NCBI GenBank assembly: GCA_930367215.1
Contig: OV884058.1
Location: 170,730,478-170,794,477 of the forward strand
Length of the DNA: 64,000 nucleotides
From: Pollenia angustigena
Lineage: Eukaryota > Arthropoda > Insecta > Diptera > Polleniidae
Reading direction: 5' to 3'
Shown: positions 1-12,023 of the stretch, in pieces
Position numbering within the stretch: the stretch's first letter is position 1
Layout: each line of letters starts with the position of its first letter
The notes under the pieces: generated by a model
The model's input: only the letters and a program-made list of their open reading frames with translations
The model's database searches: none
What the model was told of the DNA's origin: nothing
Made by a program: the position numbers and the translations under genes

Positions 1-531
1 TATGTATTATTTTACACGATCATAAATGTAAAAGGTGTCAAATTTGTCGAAAGGCATTGATAATTCTAGCTGGAAGGTGTTTAATAGGTGCTTAGGCCCT
101 TAAATGTGTTGAGATTTTTATAGCGGTTGACGATTAAAATGGGATGTGAAAATATCTCTTAATTTATAAATAAAAAGTGTTTTTTATTGTTTGATTTACC
201 GATAAAAATTAAACAGTTGCGGGATTATCAGATCTTTTTACTTTATTACATCAAGCGATTAGTTTGCTTTGTCAGCTTATAATAAAAATCAGCCTTTTTT
301 AAATTAAATTCATTTTAAAAGGCCTTATTTAAATTTTTTAGATGTCGAATTTGATTTGAAAAAAAGGTGAATTTGTTTTCTAACCACTTGAATTTGATTT
401 GGAAATAAGCCGAATTTGGAGTTTTAAATCTGTATGTCTGCTTTAACATTAAACGATTTTTGTCGTTGCGATTCTTACCTTATAGGCGAGAGGGGAGAGA
501 GGAATTAAAAGGGGTACACAGGCGAATGAAC

Positions 532-2033
532 CAGTGTTGCCACTTTGTGGGTAATTACCCGAATTTGGTATAATTTTTACTGTTGTGGGTAGAGCGTGGG
601 TAATTTCTCTTAGGTGTAATTTTAAATTCTTACTTAAGATACCCAAATAAAATCCAGATTCGATTTCAGTGATGACATTTATTTCTTTTTAAATACTTTT
701 GCTTAAAAATGCACAGTCTTCTGAACCGAAGTCTCGGTTTCTTTTTGCGAAAAGACTTCAATCATTAAAAATATATTTTCAAAAGTTTGGTAATGAATGT
801 CGCAAGATGAACCCTTAGATTTGGACAAAGATGCCTATCATAGTGATTAAGAACCTCAAGTTTATAGAAAAAAGTTATTCAAACTAAAAACAACCATGGG
901 GAAAGATATGTTTACTATATTGTAACACATAATTAATTTTATTTTTATCTTGCAACTTTTTAATGCTTTAGTTTGAAGAATATTTAACGCCCTTTACAGA
1001 TTTAAAAATGCATTACGAAAAGGACAGTTGTATAAAACCCTGCAGGCATTTTGTTTACTAAATTAGGGATAAAGGGTATTTTGTAAAGCTTCGTACAGAC
1101 GATGGTCAGATCTTACAATGTTGTCATTAAAATTGCCTAAAAATGTCTTGCAACTGTCTGAACATTGTAAGCTCATTTTCATTTGGCAGATGTGTAAAAT
1201 TAATGCATCTGACAATGGTACCATTGTCAGAAAAATGACAATATTGTAATATCTGACCATCGTCTGTTCGAAGCTTAAGACCATGAAACTTAAAATGGTA
1301 GACAACACAAAAAAACAAAAATAATTTTGATCGCAGATTGATACACGGCATTACCATTTGAAACTGATTTCAAACAATTAGGCACCGCGCTTGTCCTTGA
1401 CGAAACGCATTGCAGATGTCCAATTTTGTTTCTCTTCTTCGAGCATTGCTGGCTGCATGTTGCGAATAAAATGATGAATACCCTGAAGTCTTATTGACAG
1501 TTTATTTTCTCTAAGTCAACACATTGCTATCATTTGTGAAAAAATAAGTTGCGCCAGTTTAATCACGAACTCGCCTGTAAGTTCCGAAAATCGATGGCTG
1601 GATTTCAAAACAAATTTGGATAATTTGGTGTCGTTGTTCAAGCATGAATCTATTCATGATGTGTGCCTGAGCAAAAGCTAACCTTTCGTTAAGTCTATGG
1701 GGCTAAAAAGCACCCATTATAAAGGACTTGCAATGAGCATATTCATAGATATATGCAACCAAATGTGGCAGTTAAGCTCATTATTTTAGGAGTTTTATTA
1801 ATTGTTTTAAGTCTTTAATGTTAATTTTGTGAATTTATTTAAAATTACAATAAGAATCTTAACAGTTTGACTAATATTGATCTTCTTTCAATGAGTTTGT
1901 TGTGTTTTTGCTACTTTGTAAATGTCTTTTTATTAAATAAAACTTAAATTGTTTATCAGGTGTAATTTCAATTAAATCGGGTTATTTTGCTTCATCTCAA
2001 GTGTAATTTTGAATTTTGCTGGTGGTAACATTG
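532..2033. mobile_element. Non-autonomous hAT-type element
   Basis: The left end reads CAGTGTTGCCAC and the right end is its imperfect inverse (CAATGTTACCAC on the minus strand). The flanking octamers GAATGAAC (524-531) and GAGTGAAC (2034-2041) match at 7 of 8 positions, as expected for the 8-bp target duplication of hAT elements. No intact transposase is present. On the minus strand near 1570-1650 there is a short readable stretch resembling a transposase N-terminus (NRFMLEQRHQIIQICFE), and near 1380-1500 another protein-like stretch; both are broken and their family is uncertain. A MITE is nested at 1087-1275. Confidence 0.6.
1087..1275. mobile_element. MITE, TAA-flanked, TIR AGCTTCG
   Basis: A 189-bp palindromic element. 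The termini AGCTTCGTACAGACGATGG and the inverse of AGCTTCGAACAGACGATGG match over about 28 bp with few mismatches. It is bordered by TAA at 1084-1086 and at 1276-1278, the duplication typical of PIF/Harbinger MITEs. It lies inside the hAT-type element, so it is the younger insertion. No coding capacity. Confidence 0.65.
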
Positions 2034-2089
2034 GAGTGAACTCTTCGATTCATTTTGTTCGCTCATTCGTTCTCTCATTTGATTTTGAT

Positions 2090-3912
2090 AAAAAAAAAAA
2101 AAAAAAAATCGGCATTATCGGCACTTTAATTTAAAAAAATCGGCAGAAAAACGATTTTGAAGTTAACAAGTTAATTTTATTTCTTATCAAAGGTGTATTT
2201 TAAAGCTTACTTATGACAAAATAAATGCATTAGAAAGAGCGTACTGTCTATTTTAAGAATCACCAAAACAAGAATAAAAATCGATCACCAAAAAAATTTG
2301 AGTTTGACACTTTTATTAAATCCTTTTTAATATCAGCATCAAAACAATTTGAATTATAAAATTTTAAATAATCTTAAAAAAAAAAAAAAAATAACTTGAA
2401 AGATAAATTTTCCAGTGAACTTCAAAACTTTGTTACATTAAAAAATTCTTTCCACATTTGCGGAAGAGTGTGGAAGTACCAAAAATTGTACAAAATGCAG
2501 CCATAAAATATTCACGTTATAAATCTGAAATTTTTTGCCAAAAAGTCTGCAAATTTATTAAATTTTCCTTACATTAGAATTGGATATTTAATTGATGTAC
2601 TAACATCGTCCTCAATTGCGTTATAATCTTAAAATAAATTTTTTTTATTTAATTATCAAAGTAATTTTTATTTAAATTATATTCATGGATAGTGAATATA
2701 AATTAAGCTTACCTTTATTCTTTTGTAAGTATTTATCTATCCATTTTCAAACACAAATATAAAGTGTTTTATATTTTCCTTATAGAAAAAGAAATTTTGA
2801 CTGAATTATTAGGTTTAAAAATTATTTCTTTTTAATTCATCATAGTGGAATATTTTTCAAATAAAATATATTAATCCAACAAACACATTACAAACACTGC
2901 ATATGGCTAATTCCAAAGTGTTGAACGTGACAGTCGTACGCATAAAATATGCAATAACATTTTAAACAACAAATATTATTACGTTCTTTTAACCCTTAAA
3001 TTATATCACTAAGAAAGCACTGTTATCTATGCTTAAGTTTATGGAGGGCGAGATTCTAGGTCAAAGGTAATGGCAAAAGAAGTAGCGGTTTGAACGTGAA
3101 AAAAACAGAAGTAGTTTTTGGGGCCATATATAAAAAGGCGTAATTCAGCGAAACCTGGCACAATTTTTTAGTCAAACCACTTTCAGAATTTTACGTAGCG
3201 ATGTTACATTAAAATGTCTTGGTTTGATTCCAAAATCTTCTCTATTTTCTTTTTTTAAGCCAAAATCTAGGTCGATACGTGACATTTCGAACGTGAAATT
3301 TTTTCCATAATAATTGAACAGAATAATGATTGACACAAAATAAAAATTTACCGTTAATCGGAATAACATATTTCTCTTTAACTCTTCCTTAGATTACAGA
3401 CCATGTAAGAAAATTTTTTTGGAATAATTTTTATCAAATATCACCTCTTTTAAGAAAGATAAATATTAAAGAAAACATACAATAAAACATTCTCCAAAAT
3501 AAGAAATTACGTTTGCACAACTTTGCAGTCTGATTGTTCATCTAAGTGAACAAATTTATAGTTAAATTCATTAAACTAGTAAAATCTAAATATTTCTCTA
3601 TAACAACATCGTAAAAAAATCTGCTCTTGATAACTTTTAAATTTTCAGTCACGGTGGACCTTTTGACGGAAATACCCATATTACATTAAATAAAACTAAC
3701 CCTGACTTAATAACAGTTGTCTCTTTTCAATGCTACAACTATTTCAGTATCGCTTAAAGTTAGTTATTATCAAACAAACAAAAAATAATCGTCTTTTAAG
3801 TGTTTATTAAAAATCTGCATTTTTGGAGTTAAAATCGGCCAATCAGCACTTTGATAATTTAGGGGCAAAAAATCGGCAAAATGCCGATAAATCGGCAAAA
3901 ATGGCAGGCCTG
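2090..3912. mobile_element. hAT-type relic, right terminus only
   Basis: The segment ends with GGCAAAAATGGCAGGCCTG, the inverse of a hAT-like terminus CAGGCCTGCCA. Just inside it, the ATCGGCACTTTG-like region resembles the right end of the element at 13548-15765. No matching left terminus is visible. An A-tract followed by ATCGGCATTATCGGCACTTT begins near 2090, so the left end is probably truncated. Between the two there is AT-rich sequence with no readable transposase. Its boundaries are uncertain. Confidence 0.35.
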
Positions 3913-3966
3913 GTTCGGTTGCACAGAAAAAGTTTTAACGACAAAAATCGAACAATGTAAATATCA

Positions 3967-4087
3967 GTGGGGTAATTCTGTAACTTTTTAACGACAAAAA
4001 TTTGTCGTTAAGTAGAAAATTTTGACTTAAAAATACTTGAAATTTACTATTTAACGACAAATTTGTGTCGTTACAGAATTACCCCAC
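3967..4087. mobile_element. Small palindromic MITE (GTGGGGTAATTCTGTAAC)
   Basis: A 121-bp element with an 18-bp perfect terminal inverted repeat, GTGGGGTAATTCTGTAAC. The interior is also nearly palindromic (TTTAACGACAAA on both arms). It sits between two direct stretches reading AACGACAAAAATCG, so it may have split an older repeat. I see no clear target duplication. Confidence 0.55.
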
Positions 4088-4189
4088 AGACCGACTTCAA
4101 AGATGAAACGACAATAATCGCAACGACAAAAATCGTATTATGTAAATTGGGATTATGTAGTATACTACATATAAGGGTTGTTACAAGGT

Positions 4190-4928
4190 ATATTTAGCAT
4201 TAATTAAGGACAAAGAAATACCAATTGTAGTGAAAAATCGCTGTTTTTCCTTAATTTATGCTCAATGAGACAGGTGTTAGCGTTATCCAATTGGGCTGAA
4301 ACATTATTAATCGCATTTTCTATCCTATTGGCACATATAAGGGGGTTGCCCCGATGGAAATCCAACATTGATTTCTTGTAACTACCCTATAAAGGTTGTT
4401 GCAAGGTGTTGCAATTTTTTTAGGGACTATGTTTTGGGACACTCCTCTTAATGTGCCAATAGCCAAGAAAATCCGATTGACAAAGTTTAAGCCCAATCGG
4501 ATAACGCCAACACGTTTCTCATTGAGCATAAATTATGGAAAAACAGCGATTTATCACTAAAGTTCGTATTTCTTTGTCCTAAATTAATGCTAAATATCAC
4601 TTTATCTATTGGTATAAGAAACAAAACTATCCTGATCAAAATTAATAAGAATAAAATTTCCTACAAAACAAGACTCAACTCAGGTCCCTATAATGAATGG
4701 TTTCGGTTATAAAGACAAAGAAATCGAATTTTATTGAAAAATCGCTGTTTTTCCGATTTTTTATTGAAAAATCGCTGTTTTTCCTTAATTAATGTTCAGT
4801 TAGGCACGTGTTTGTGTTAACCGATTGGGCTTAAACTTTGTCAATCGCATTTTCTATCCTATTGGCACTAGGGCATTAGGAGGTTGCCCCGATGGAAAAT
4901 CTAACATTGATTTCTTGTAACCACCCTA
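4190..4928. repeat. Foldback repeat with three ~145-200 bp arms
   Basis: The arm at 4190-4334 (starts TATATTTAGCATTAATT, ends TCCTATTGGCAC) returns inverted at 4453-4597. It returns again in direct orientation at 4714-4868, followed by the same GGTTGCCCCGATGGAAA block seen after the first arm. The third arm has a local duplication of a GAAAAATCGCTGTTTTTCC block. The arms are diverged but clearly homologous. No protein is encoded; this looks like a foldback or SINE-like family in head-to-head array. Confidence 0.55.
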
Positions 4929-5274
4929 CTACATATGTATGTTTAAATTCAAAAATAAAGAAAAGCCCACTAACGTTAAATGAACATACTTCCGTACGAA
5001 TGGGCTTATAAATACATTGTATGAGTTTTATTATCATTTTCTTTTATTTTTCTGTAATGAAATGTATAAATTATACGATCTTTGTTTAAACGAATATAAA
5101 AAAAATCCCACAGGTGGGTTTTTCTGGGTTACCCTGGGCAACTAACCCTAGTTTTTAGGGTTGTAATATTGTTTTGGCAGTAGCTAGAGAACTATCTTCG
5201 CTTCAAATTGAATTTAACTATGATTTACACAATATATTTTAACAATTTGCTTATAATGAATTGATTAACCAAAC

Positions 5275-6572
5275 CAGTGTTCAAAAATTAACAAAACATT
5301 ATTTAGCGTTAAGTTCACACACCCAGGAACGATATCTATTTTTTTTAGTGTTTGTGTAGACGAACATTACCCTTAATACCGTTCGTAAATATTTCCAAGA
5401 AAGAGCCGAACATTTTATAATGTTCTGTTCTTCGTTAAAACACAGAACAATCGTAATGATACTGTGGACAAACACTATATTTTAATGTTCTACAATGTTG
5501 CTTTTTTTACCTTGATCAATAAATAAACAAGTAAGAAAGTATAGTCGGTCAAGCCCGACCATATGATACCCTACACCACAGTATTTAAAAACACATCATG
5601 CTTATGTGTCCATATAAATATAGATTTATCTAAGTTTATAAATTTCATGAAAATCGGTTTGAAAGTTTGTGAGAGGCAGAAATTGCCCCCTACCTCCCGT
5701 TGTGGTCCTATTTTTGAAAAACTGTATAGCTAATGTGTCCATATAGATATGGATCTATCTATGTTTTAAATTTCATTAAAATCGGTTTGAGAGGCATAAA
5801 TTGCCCCTTTCTCCCCTCGTGGTCCTATTTTTTAATGCATACATTTTGTGTCCATATAGATATGGTTCTATCTATGTTTTAAATTTCATTGAAATCAGTT
5901 TGATAGTTTCTGAGAAAAAAATTTCCGCATATTTCATCAAATTATCTCCAAAATTGCGACCTGTACTTTGCGCAAAAGGTAACATGGACAGCCAGCCAGC
6001 CAGCCAGCCGAACGGACATCGTTAGTTCGACTCAGAAAGTGATTCTAAGACGATCGGTATACTTTAAGGTGGGTCTATGACCAATATTTTAAGGCGTTAC
6101 ACACATCAGCACAAATGCATAATACCCTCTCCACTATTGTGGTGTGGGTATAACAAACACAAAACTATAACAACGACCGCAGCTCGAACAGCTTGTGTGT
6201 ATATTGTGTAAAATTATTTTGCTGGCTGGCTTTTTGTTTTTTTTCGTATTTGTATTCTGTTTTTGTAAAAAATGTTTGATTTTTTTTTACCAGATAAAAG
6301 GGTGCTTAGCACAACATAAACGAACGAACACTTAAGAGCTGAACCGAACACAATAAAGTTGTGATAAAAAAAAAAAAAATAACCGAACGGCATTAAATGT
6401 TCTCATCTTTTGTTGAGTTGGATAAGAACAGTTTTATTTTTGTGTTCGACAGATTACAAACAGGGAAACTGATTACTGATTAACTACACAAACCCTATTA
6501 GCGTTTGTGTTTTCCACAAATTTCCAAAGCGATCACTAAGGAGCGATATTTAGTATTTATTTTCGAACACTG
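5275..6572. mobile_element. hAT-like element A (CAGTGTTCG family), with insertion
   Basis: First of three copies of one family. It begins CAGTGTTC and ends TATTTTCGAACACTG. The left subterminal part shares ACACCCAGGAACGATATC and later blocks with copies B (10919-11594) and C (57116-57615). Relative to copy B it carries a ~620-bp insertion at 5530-6152; removing that leaves about 676 bp, the length of B. The flanks AACCAAAC and TTTTTTAA do not match, so the target duplication is lost or the end was rearranged. There is no coding sequence. Confidence 0.6.
5530..6152 (+). repeat. Dispersed repeat starting GTAAGAAAGTATAGTCGG
   Basis: It starts GTAAGAAAGTATAGTCGGTC, has the terminal TATGATACCCTACACCACAG and ends CTATTGTGGTGTGGGTATAA. 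Internally a block of about 55 bp, TGTGTCCATATAGATATGG-like, repeats three times (5606, 5730 and 5850). A CAGCCAGC simple repeat is followed by the GACATCG..TTCGACTCAGAAAGTGATTCT block also seen at 62369-62600 in reverse orientation. This resembles a family widespread in flies (established knowledge, family name not certain). The insertion point inside element A is deduced by comparison with the uninterrupted copy B. Confidence 0.6.
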
Positions 6573-7079
6573 TTTTTTAAATGCTGAATGAACCTGTTAT
6601 TTTTTTTAGTGTATTACTTATTTAAATATTTAATTTATATTCAATAATTTTTTTAAAATTTTTGCTTTTTCCTATTTCTTTTCAGACATTCCCTTAAGTG
6701 TTTATCAAAGTCTGGTTTTAAGCTTGTATAACTCTTCATGCTCAAAAACTGCTTAATTTTTTTAAAATCTTCATTAACAATTAATGTTGTTTATTTATAA
6801 ACCAAAAAAACTGTAAAATCAGCATCAACCATTAATAACCATAACTCCAAACTTTTAATGATGCTTCACTTGTCTGTCTAAAATTTTATAAGTCTGTTTG
6901 TCCTCATGAAAGTCCATTTTTAATTTTTTTGTTTTTCTTCGCCAAATTTTCCTTTTAATTTATAAACAACAAAAAAGACGACGCGCTTATTTAATCACAT
7001 TGATATTCTTAACAAATTGTCGTATAAAAAAAAAGAAAAAAATAAAAGTGTTTTTAATAAAAATTAAAAAGAAGAAGAT

Positions 7080-7226
7080 AAATTGTGCTTAATATACTTT
7101 TCGTCTAGACAACGAACACGTGCTGCATTTTACTTCAATGCTGGCTTATCCACTGGAATGAATTGGCAAATATTTAAAATTAAATTTTAAAAATCTTATT
7201 CGCATTTTGGAAACCAAGAAAAGAAG
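7080..7226 (+). other. Possible non-coding first exon with donor site
   Basis: Non-repetitive sequence ending AAGAAAAGAAG directly before GTAAGTGA at 7227, a near-consensus 5' splice donor. There is no long reading frame. It could be an untranslated leader exon of a host transcript, but a chance donor in AT-rich DNA is equally possible. No promoter motif was identified with confidence. Confidence 0.15.
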
Positions 7227-7483
7227 GTAAGTGAACAAATTTTTTGAACATTAAAAATGTAAGAGAAAGATGGTGGTTCAAACTAATTAATTCCAGGCTG
7301 TACTTTGCACTAGTTTATAGGAGAAAATCAACATTTAAACCTGGCTTTTTAGTCACCCTCTCTGAAATGTGGACTTAAAGCTCAAATTAGACGTGAAATA
7401 ACCAAAGCCATACAAAACAGCTGTTTGAACCAATCATAAGTGCAAACAATATTTGATTATAGGTGACATAGCATAACAACATA

Positions 7484-7769
7484 GAGGGAGTTTACGCGGT
7501 GTCTAATCAGACATGTCTAACAAACACGTTTGTTTTGTTTGTCGGCGATCGGGGTAGAGAAGAGAGAGGGGTTGCCAAACAGACATGAAATGAGTTTTCA
7601 TGTTTGTTTATAAGAATTTTCATGTTTTCAATTTGTATGCATGTGTATATTAGACTATTAGGCACGAAAACAGACATTTTTGGAAAGACATCGTGAAGCA
7701 TTTGGAAGCATGTTCAAAAGAGAATGTCAAAAACAGACATGTCTGAAAAGACTCCATGTAAACTCTCTC
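7484..7769. mobile_element. MITE, TIR GAGRGAGTTTAC
   Basis: A 286-bp element. Left GAGGGAGTTTACGCGG and right (inverse) GAGAGAGTTTACATGG are followed on both arms by a CAGACATGTCT block. ATA borders both sides (7481-7483, 7770-7772). A partial relative, GAGTTTACACG followed by GTGTAGAGAAGAAAG, is visible at 28085-28165. Confidence 0.55.
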
Positions 7770-7841
7770 ATAATCATGGTCATGCAAACCAATCGAATTT
7801 AAGTTTCTTTGGTCATCGTAACGACGATGGCATTATGTTTC

Positions 7842-8020
7842 AAGGCTCAGTTAGCCGGTAGTAACAGTAACGTTGAAAATCAGCTGATTCATTTTGTTGT
7901 ATGTAAAGCAATTAGAACGATTACAGTTAGCAGTAAGATGTTACGTCTCAATCTGTAAGAAATAGATTGGTCTTACTTTTTTACGGTAAGGTTACTGTTA
8001 CTCCCGGCTAACTGAGCCTT
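7842..8020. mobile_element. MITE AAGGCTCAGTTAGCCGG, copy 1
   Basis: A 179-bp element with a ~21-bp inverted repeat, AAGGCTCAGTTAGCCGG. A second copy at 25575-25763 shares the interior (AACGATTACAGTTAGCAG, AAGATGTTACGTCTCAA, TAGATTGGTCTTACTTTTT). The target duplication is not resolvable from the two copies. No coding capacity. Confidence 0.7.
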
Positions 8021-8458
8021 AAGTCGCGTCTAATTGGATACATTCACAGTTCTTGTTTGTCTTGGTTATTTATTTTTGAGCGTAATTGTTTTTGTTTGTT
8101 CAGTGTTTTCTAGTAAAAGTACAAATTATTTTCATGCTCTCTTCTTAATGTGAGAGCATTCGCACATGTGCGGTATTTTGCAGACTTCTGATCTAGAGAC
8201 ACTTTTTAATTCGCTTCAACAGTAAAGAGTGAGTCAAAAAATCTTATACATACAAACTGTTCCAGCAAAAACTTATTCTTGGTCCAAAAAATACTATATT
8301 TTTAATTAAGTTAGCTTTTAAAAATACGTAAGATATTATCTTTTCAAAATCATTCATTTTCTAGAATTTGACACTTTTTTCAATGTGCTAACCGTTTTTA
8401 CAAATATGGCGGTTAAATGAAATTCTTAAAATTGGTCTCTGCATCGCCTGGGTTGCTC

Positions 8459-9669
8459 CTACACGCAAAGAAAAAACATGGTTGTGGTAATCATATTCTA
8501 AGAGCAACATATTATAATAAGATTCATGATTCTAGTCACCATATTAAGATTATAATTGAATCATATGACTAAATATACTCGTAATATGACATCATAATAT
8601 TTTTCCCTTAATCATATTATTATTCTGTTAATCAAACTAAGTTAAGAAGTAATCAAATTATTGTCATGTAAATCATAATAAGCTAAGAAGTAATCATATT
8701 ATTACATGTTAATCATAATAAATTAAGAAGCAATCATATTATGATACAGCACCTTTCATAGCTGTCATAAAAATACAAAATAAATTAAAATTTTTTTGCA
8801 TCGATTTTTTATTTTGTGGGTTTTTACAATTTTTCTTAATGTTAATCAAATATCGGAGTTCAATATAAGGCTTGAAAAAGAGCAAATGCAAAATCTGTGG
8901 TTCTCATGGGCAACCGCGTATGTCCATTATTCCGATTTTGAGATGTTGATGCCATATTGCCTAATTTTAAATGGTCTTTACTTGTTTTTTGGAAAAAGAT
9001 TGATCAATTCCGATTTTTTAACGTAATGACAAAGTTTAAAAAGTGCAATACCTAGCCCATAGTTTGATCAAGAATGGTTTTTCGGCTGTCCTGAAAAATT
9101 TGCTTTAAGACTCTGTGTGTTTTGTTGTTGGATTTTACAAAAAAAATACGATTCTTTGCATTTGCACTATTAAATCACTACTACTGAATGAACTCCGCTA
9201 ATATTTAAATTTTTTTATTTCTTTAAACTTATTTTTTTATGGGAATTTATCTTTAAATTGTTTAACCGCTCACATAAAAAACAAACGACACAACTGATTC
9301 AAAATTATTTTACAAATGGCGCTAACATAATATTATTAGAGTAAAAATAGTTTGATTGCATCTTTAACATAAATATTGTAAATGTATAGAAAGTTATCAT
9401 GTTATGGCTATTAAATATCATGATATTGTTGTGAGTAATATAATATGTTTTGAAAGTTATCATAATTTAGTTGTTAGAAAAATAATTATTTTTCGGTCAA
9501 CAATACTTAAATTTATAATTGCGATAAACATTGATGTGTTTACAGTAACCATAATATTGTTGATACTAAATAAAAATAACAATTATTTGTGTACGACAAC
9601 AATATATTGTTACATTAAACATAGTGTTGTTGCCGTAACCTTGCCCAACCATATTTTTTCTCTGCGTGT
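8459..9669. mobile_element. 1.2-kb TIR element, CTACACGCAAAGAAAAAA
   Basis: The termini CTACACGCAAAGAAAAAACA and inverse CTACACGCAGAGAAAAAATA form a ~26-bp imperfect inverted repeat. The left third contains three ~48-bp tandem units (8636-8745) of the form TTAATCATAATAA..AAGAAGTAATCATATTATT. The interior is AT-rich, with only short unremarkable frames. It is non-autonomous and of unknown superfamily. Confidence 0.55.
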
Positions 9670-9821
9670 AGAGGGGTAAAATGTATGGCCAACCCCATAT
9701 TATTTTTCATCTCAATCATTTATTTTTAACATACCTATCCGCTATCTTTATTCCTCAAGGAGGCTCCCATACAAAATGTTCAATGCAGACTAGAAATATA
9801 TTGAAGAAAAAGTGCCAGCAG

Positions 9822-10064
9822 CCGTATTCTGTAATTCGCTTAGGTAAAGCGAAATCTCGAACGCTAAAATGCCGTAGAGAATACAAAATTTAAAAATTTT
9901 AGCGATGACATTAAAAGCTAAAATTGCGTCGAATTAAATTTTTATGACATTGCCAAATTTAGCAATGCACGTTACAGTATTGAATTCGTAGCCAAAAATC
10001 GCTAAAATGACTTTAAAGATTTTAGGCGATAGAGATTTAGCTTTAGTGAATTATAGAATACGAC
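9822..10064. mobile_element. MITE, TIR CCGTATTCTGTAATTC
   Basis: Left CCGTATTCTGTAATTCGCTT and right (inverse) TCGTATTCTATAATTCACTA form a ~35-bp imperfect inverted repeat that includes a shared AAATCTC block. The centre has several AAAATCGCTAAAAT-like palindromes. No clear target duplication. Confidence 0.5.
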
Positions 10065-10499
10065 AACAGGAGTCCCTCTAGGGGGATGTAATGTATGACC
10101 GACATCAATTAGTGTTTTGTTTTTCGAGACACACTTGCTTTTTATCTCCACATTTTAGGGTGCTCCACTTCAAATATTGAGTTTTATGAAATTCTTAAAT
10201 AAAATAAATTTTTTCGTCTTTTGTGAATAAATCAAATGTTCGGAAAAAATTAGAAGCATAGCTGCATTTTCCAATTTTTTATCAATTTTAAACTTTATTG
10301 CGGAATTTCGGTTTATTTTTAGTAATTTCAGTAAACTAAACCGCTTTGGAGTTACGCGAATATCTGTTGTTAAACCTACTCCATTTTCAAAATAACGGTA
10401 TATCTCGAAAACAAGAGCTAACAGTTAGCACCACTAGATTCAGCATACCCTTGTCTGTTTTTTAACTAGCACAGTGTTATTAAAACTTTTCAAAATATC

Positions 10500-12010
10500 C
10501 GATATGAACTTTCAAAAAAAATAGCAAAAGATCAGAAGGTTAATCGTCACACGGTTTTAAAAGCAATCAAACAGTATAAGACAGACTAGAAGAGTGAAAG
10601 AGAACCTGGATCAGAAAGAAAAAATTTCTAACATATATTGGTAAGGCACCGAACACTTCTATCAAAAAGGCAGCTCTTGAAGTTTAATACTCTTAATTCT
10701 TTTGTGCACAGAGTTTCTAGTTTTGCTTGTATTATTTATTTTTTTTTGACGTTGTCTGTTTTCACATTCAAATACAACAACTTTTTTTTTCTCACAACTC
10801 GAGAAACGATGTTATTTTTTGTTTCACACTTCATGTCACAAATTTCACGAGGTAATGTACAAGAACAATACCGGACAAAAACGAACAAAATTCCCCAAGA
10901 ACTCGCTTTTGTGGAATCAAGTGTTCGACAATAAACTAAACATTATTTAGCGTTCGGCTCACACACCCAGGAACGAAATCTATTTTTTTAGTGTTTGTGT
11001 AAACGAACACAACCCTAAAACCGTTCGTTACTGTTTTCAAGAAAGAGCCGAATATTATATAGTGTTCTGTTCTTTGTTAAAACGCAGAACAATTGTAGTG
11101 ATACTGTAGACAAACATTATATTTTAATGTTCTACAATATTGCTTTTTTACATTGATAAAGAAATGAACAAACAAAAATTTTTATCAACGACCGCAGTAC
11201 GAACAGCTTGTGTGTGTTTATGTTTTGCTTGTGTAAAATTAGTTTGCTGGCTTTTTGCTTTTTAGTATGTGTATTTTGTTTTAAAAAAAAATGTTTGGTT
11301 TTTTTTACTAGTCAAAAGGGCGCTAAACCCAACAGAAACGAACGAACACTAATAAGGTGAACCAAACACAATGAAGTTTGTGGTAAAAAAAACCGAACGG
11401 AATTAAATGTTCTCATCTTTTGTTGAGTTGGAAAATAACAGTATTATTTTTGTGTTCGAAAGATGACAAACAGGGAAACGTTATTTTTTTAAATTATTTA
11501 CTACACAAACACCATTCGCGTTTGTGTTTTCCACAAATCTACCGAATCGAAGACTAAGAAGCGATATTTATTTAGTGTTTATTTTCAAACACTGGTTGAA
11601 TCCATTTGCAGTTGCGGCAAAAGAAGCCAACTATTTTTTTACATCAGGCACGATAAACGCAGAAATATATATTAGGAAAGTCTATTCAAAAACGGCTTTT
11701 GCCTTTCTCAAAACAGCACAGACTGATTTCATATTTCTGGCCCTATTTGGCATCATGCCACTTTAAAAAAAGGCCCATGAGTGGTATTCAAACGATAATG
11801 TTAATTTTGTACCAAAGGAGGCAAATCCACCCATCTGTCCAGAACTTCGGCCTGTGGAAAGGTATTGGACTCATGTAAATAATGAATGGAAGAACAAAGG
11901 AAAGGTATCCGAGGACATGCCCGATTTTAAGCGTAATTGGACCACTTCGTCCAAAAAGGTAACGAAGCAAATTTAAAATCTTAAATGGGAGGTTTTGCGG
12001 AAGAAAGAAC
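10500..12010 (+). pseudogene. Tc1/mariner-superfamily transposase, decayed and interrupted
   Basis: Parts in order: near 10515-10625 a helix-turn-helix-like stretch (NRHTVLKAIKQYKTD, then GSERKK after a frameshift), matching the N-terminal DNA-binding region of this superfamily. Then element B interrupts it (10919-11594). Near 11603-11760 comes TSGTINAEIYIRK, which in the family leads into the catalytic core. At 11775-11970 lies NVNFVPKEANPPICPELRPVERYW, the conserved C-terminal catalytic-domain block around the last acidic residue. Stops and frameshifts lie between the parts, and the central acidic motif after the GTIN stretch is corrupted. No activity is expected. The superfamily call is from motif memory; the exact family is not assigned. 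Confidence 0.6.
10919..11594. mobile_element. hAT-like element B (CAGTGTTCG family), full length
   Basis: A 676-bp copy: the left terminus AAGTGTTCGACAATAAAC (first base changed) and the right terminus inverse CAGTGTTTGAAAATAAAC. It is flanked by GTGGAATC (10911-10918) and GTTGAATC (11595-11602), a 7/8 match that supports an 8-bp target duplication. It lies inside the transposase pseudogene at 10500-12010. It lacks the 620-bp insert of copy A and so serves as its empty-site reference. It has no transposase. Confidence 0.7.
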
Positions 12011-12023
12011 AAAATTATCGGCC

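Noticed and set aside
9404..9893. Two consecutive open frames
   Set aside because: They lie across the right end of the TIR element at 8459-9669, have AT-driven composition and no motifs.
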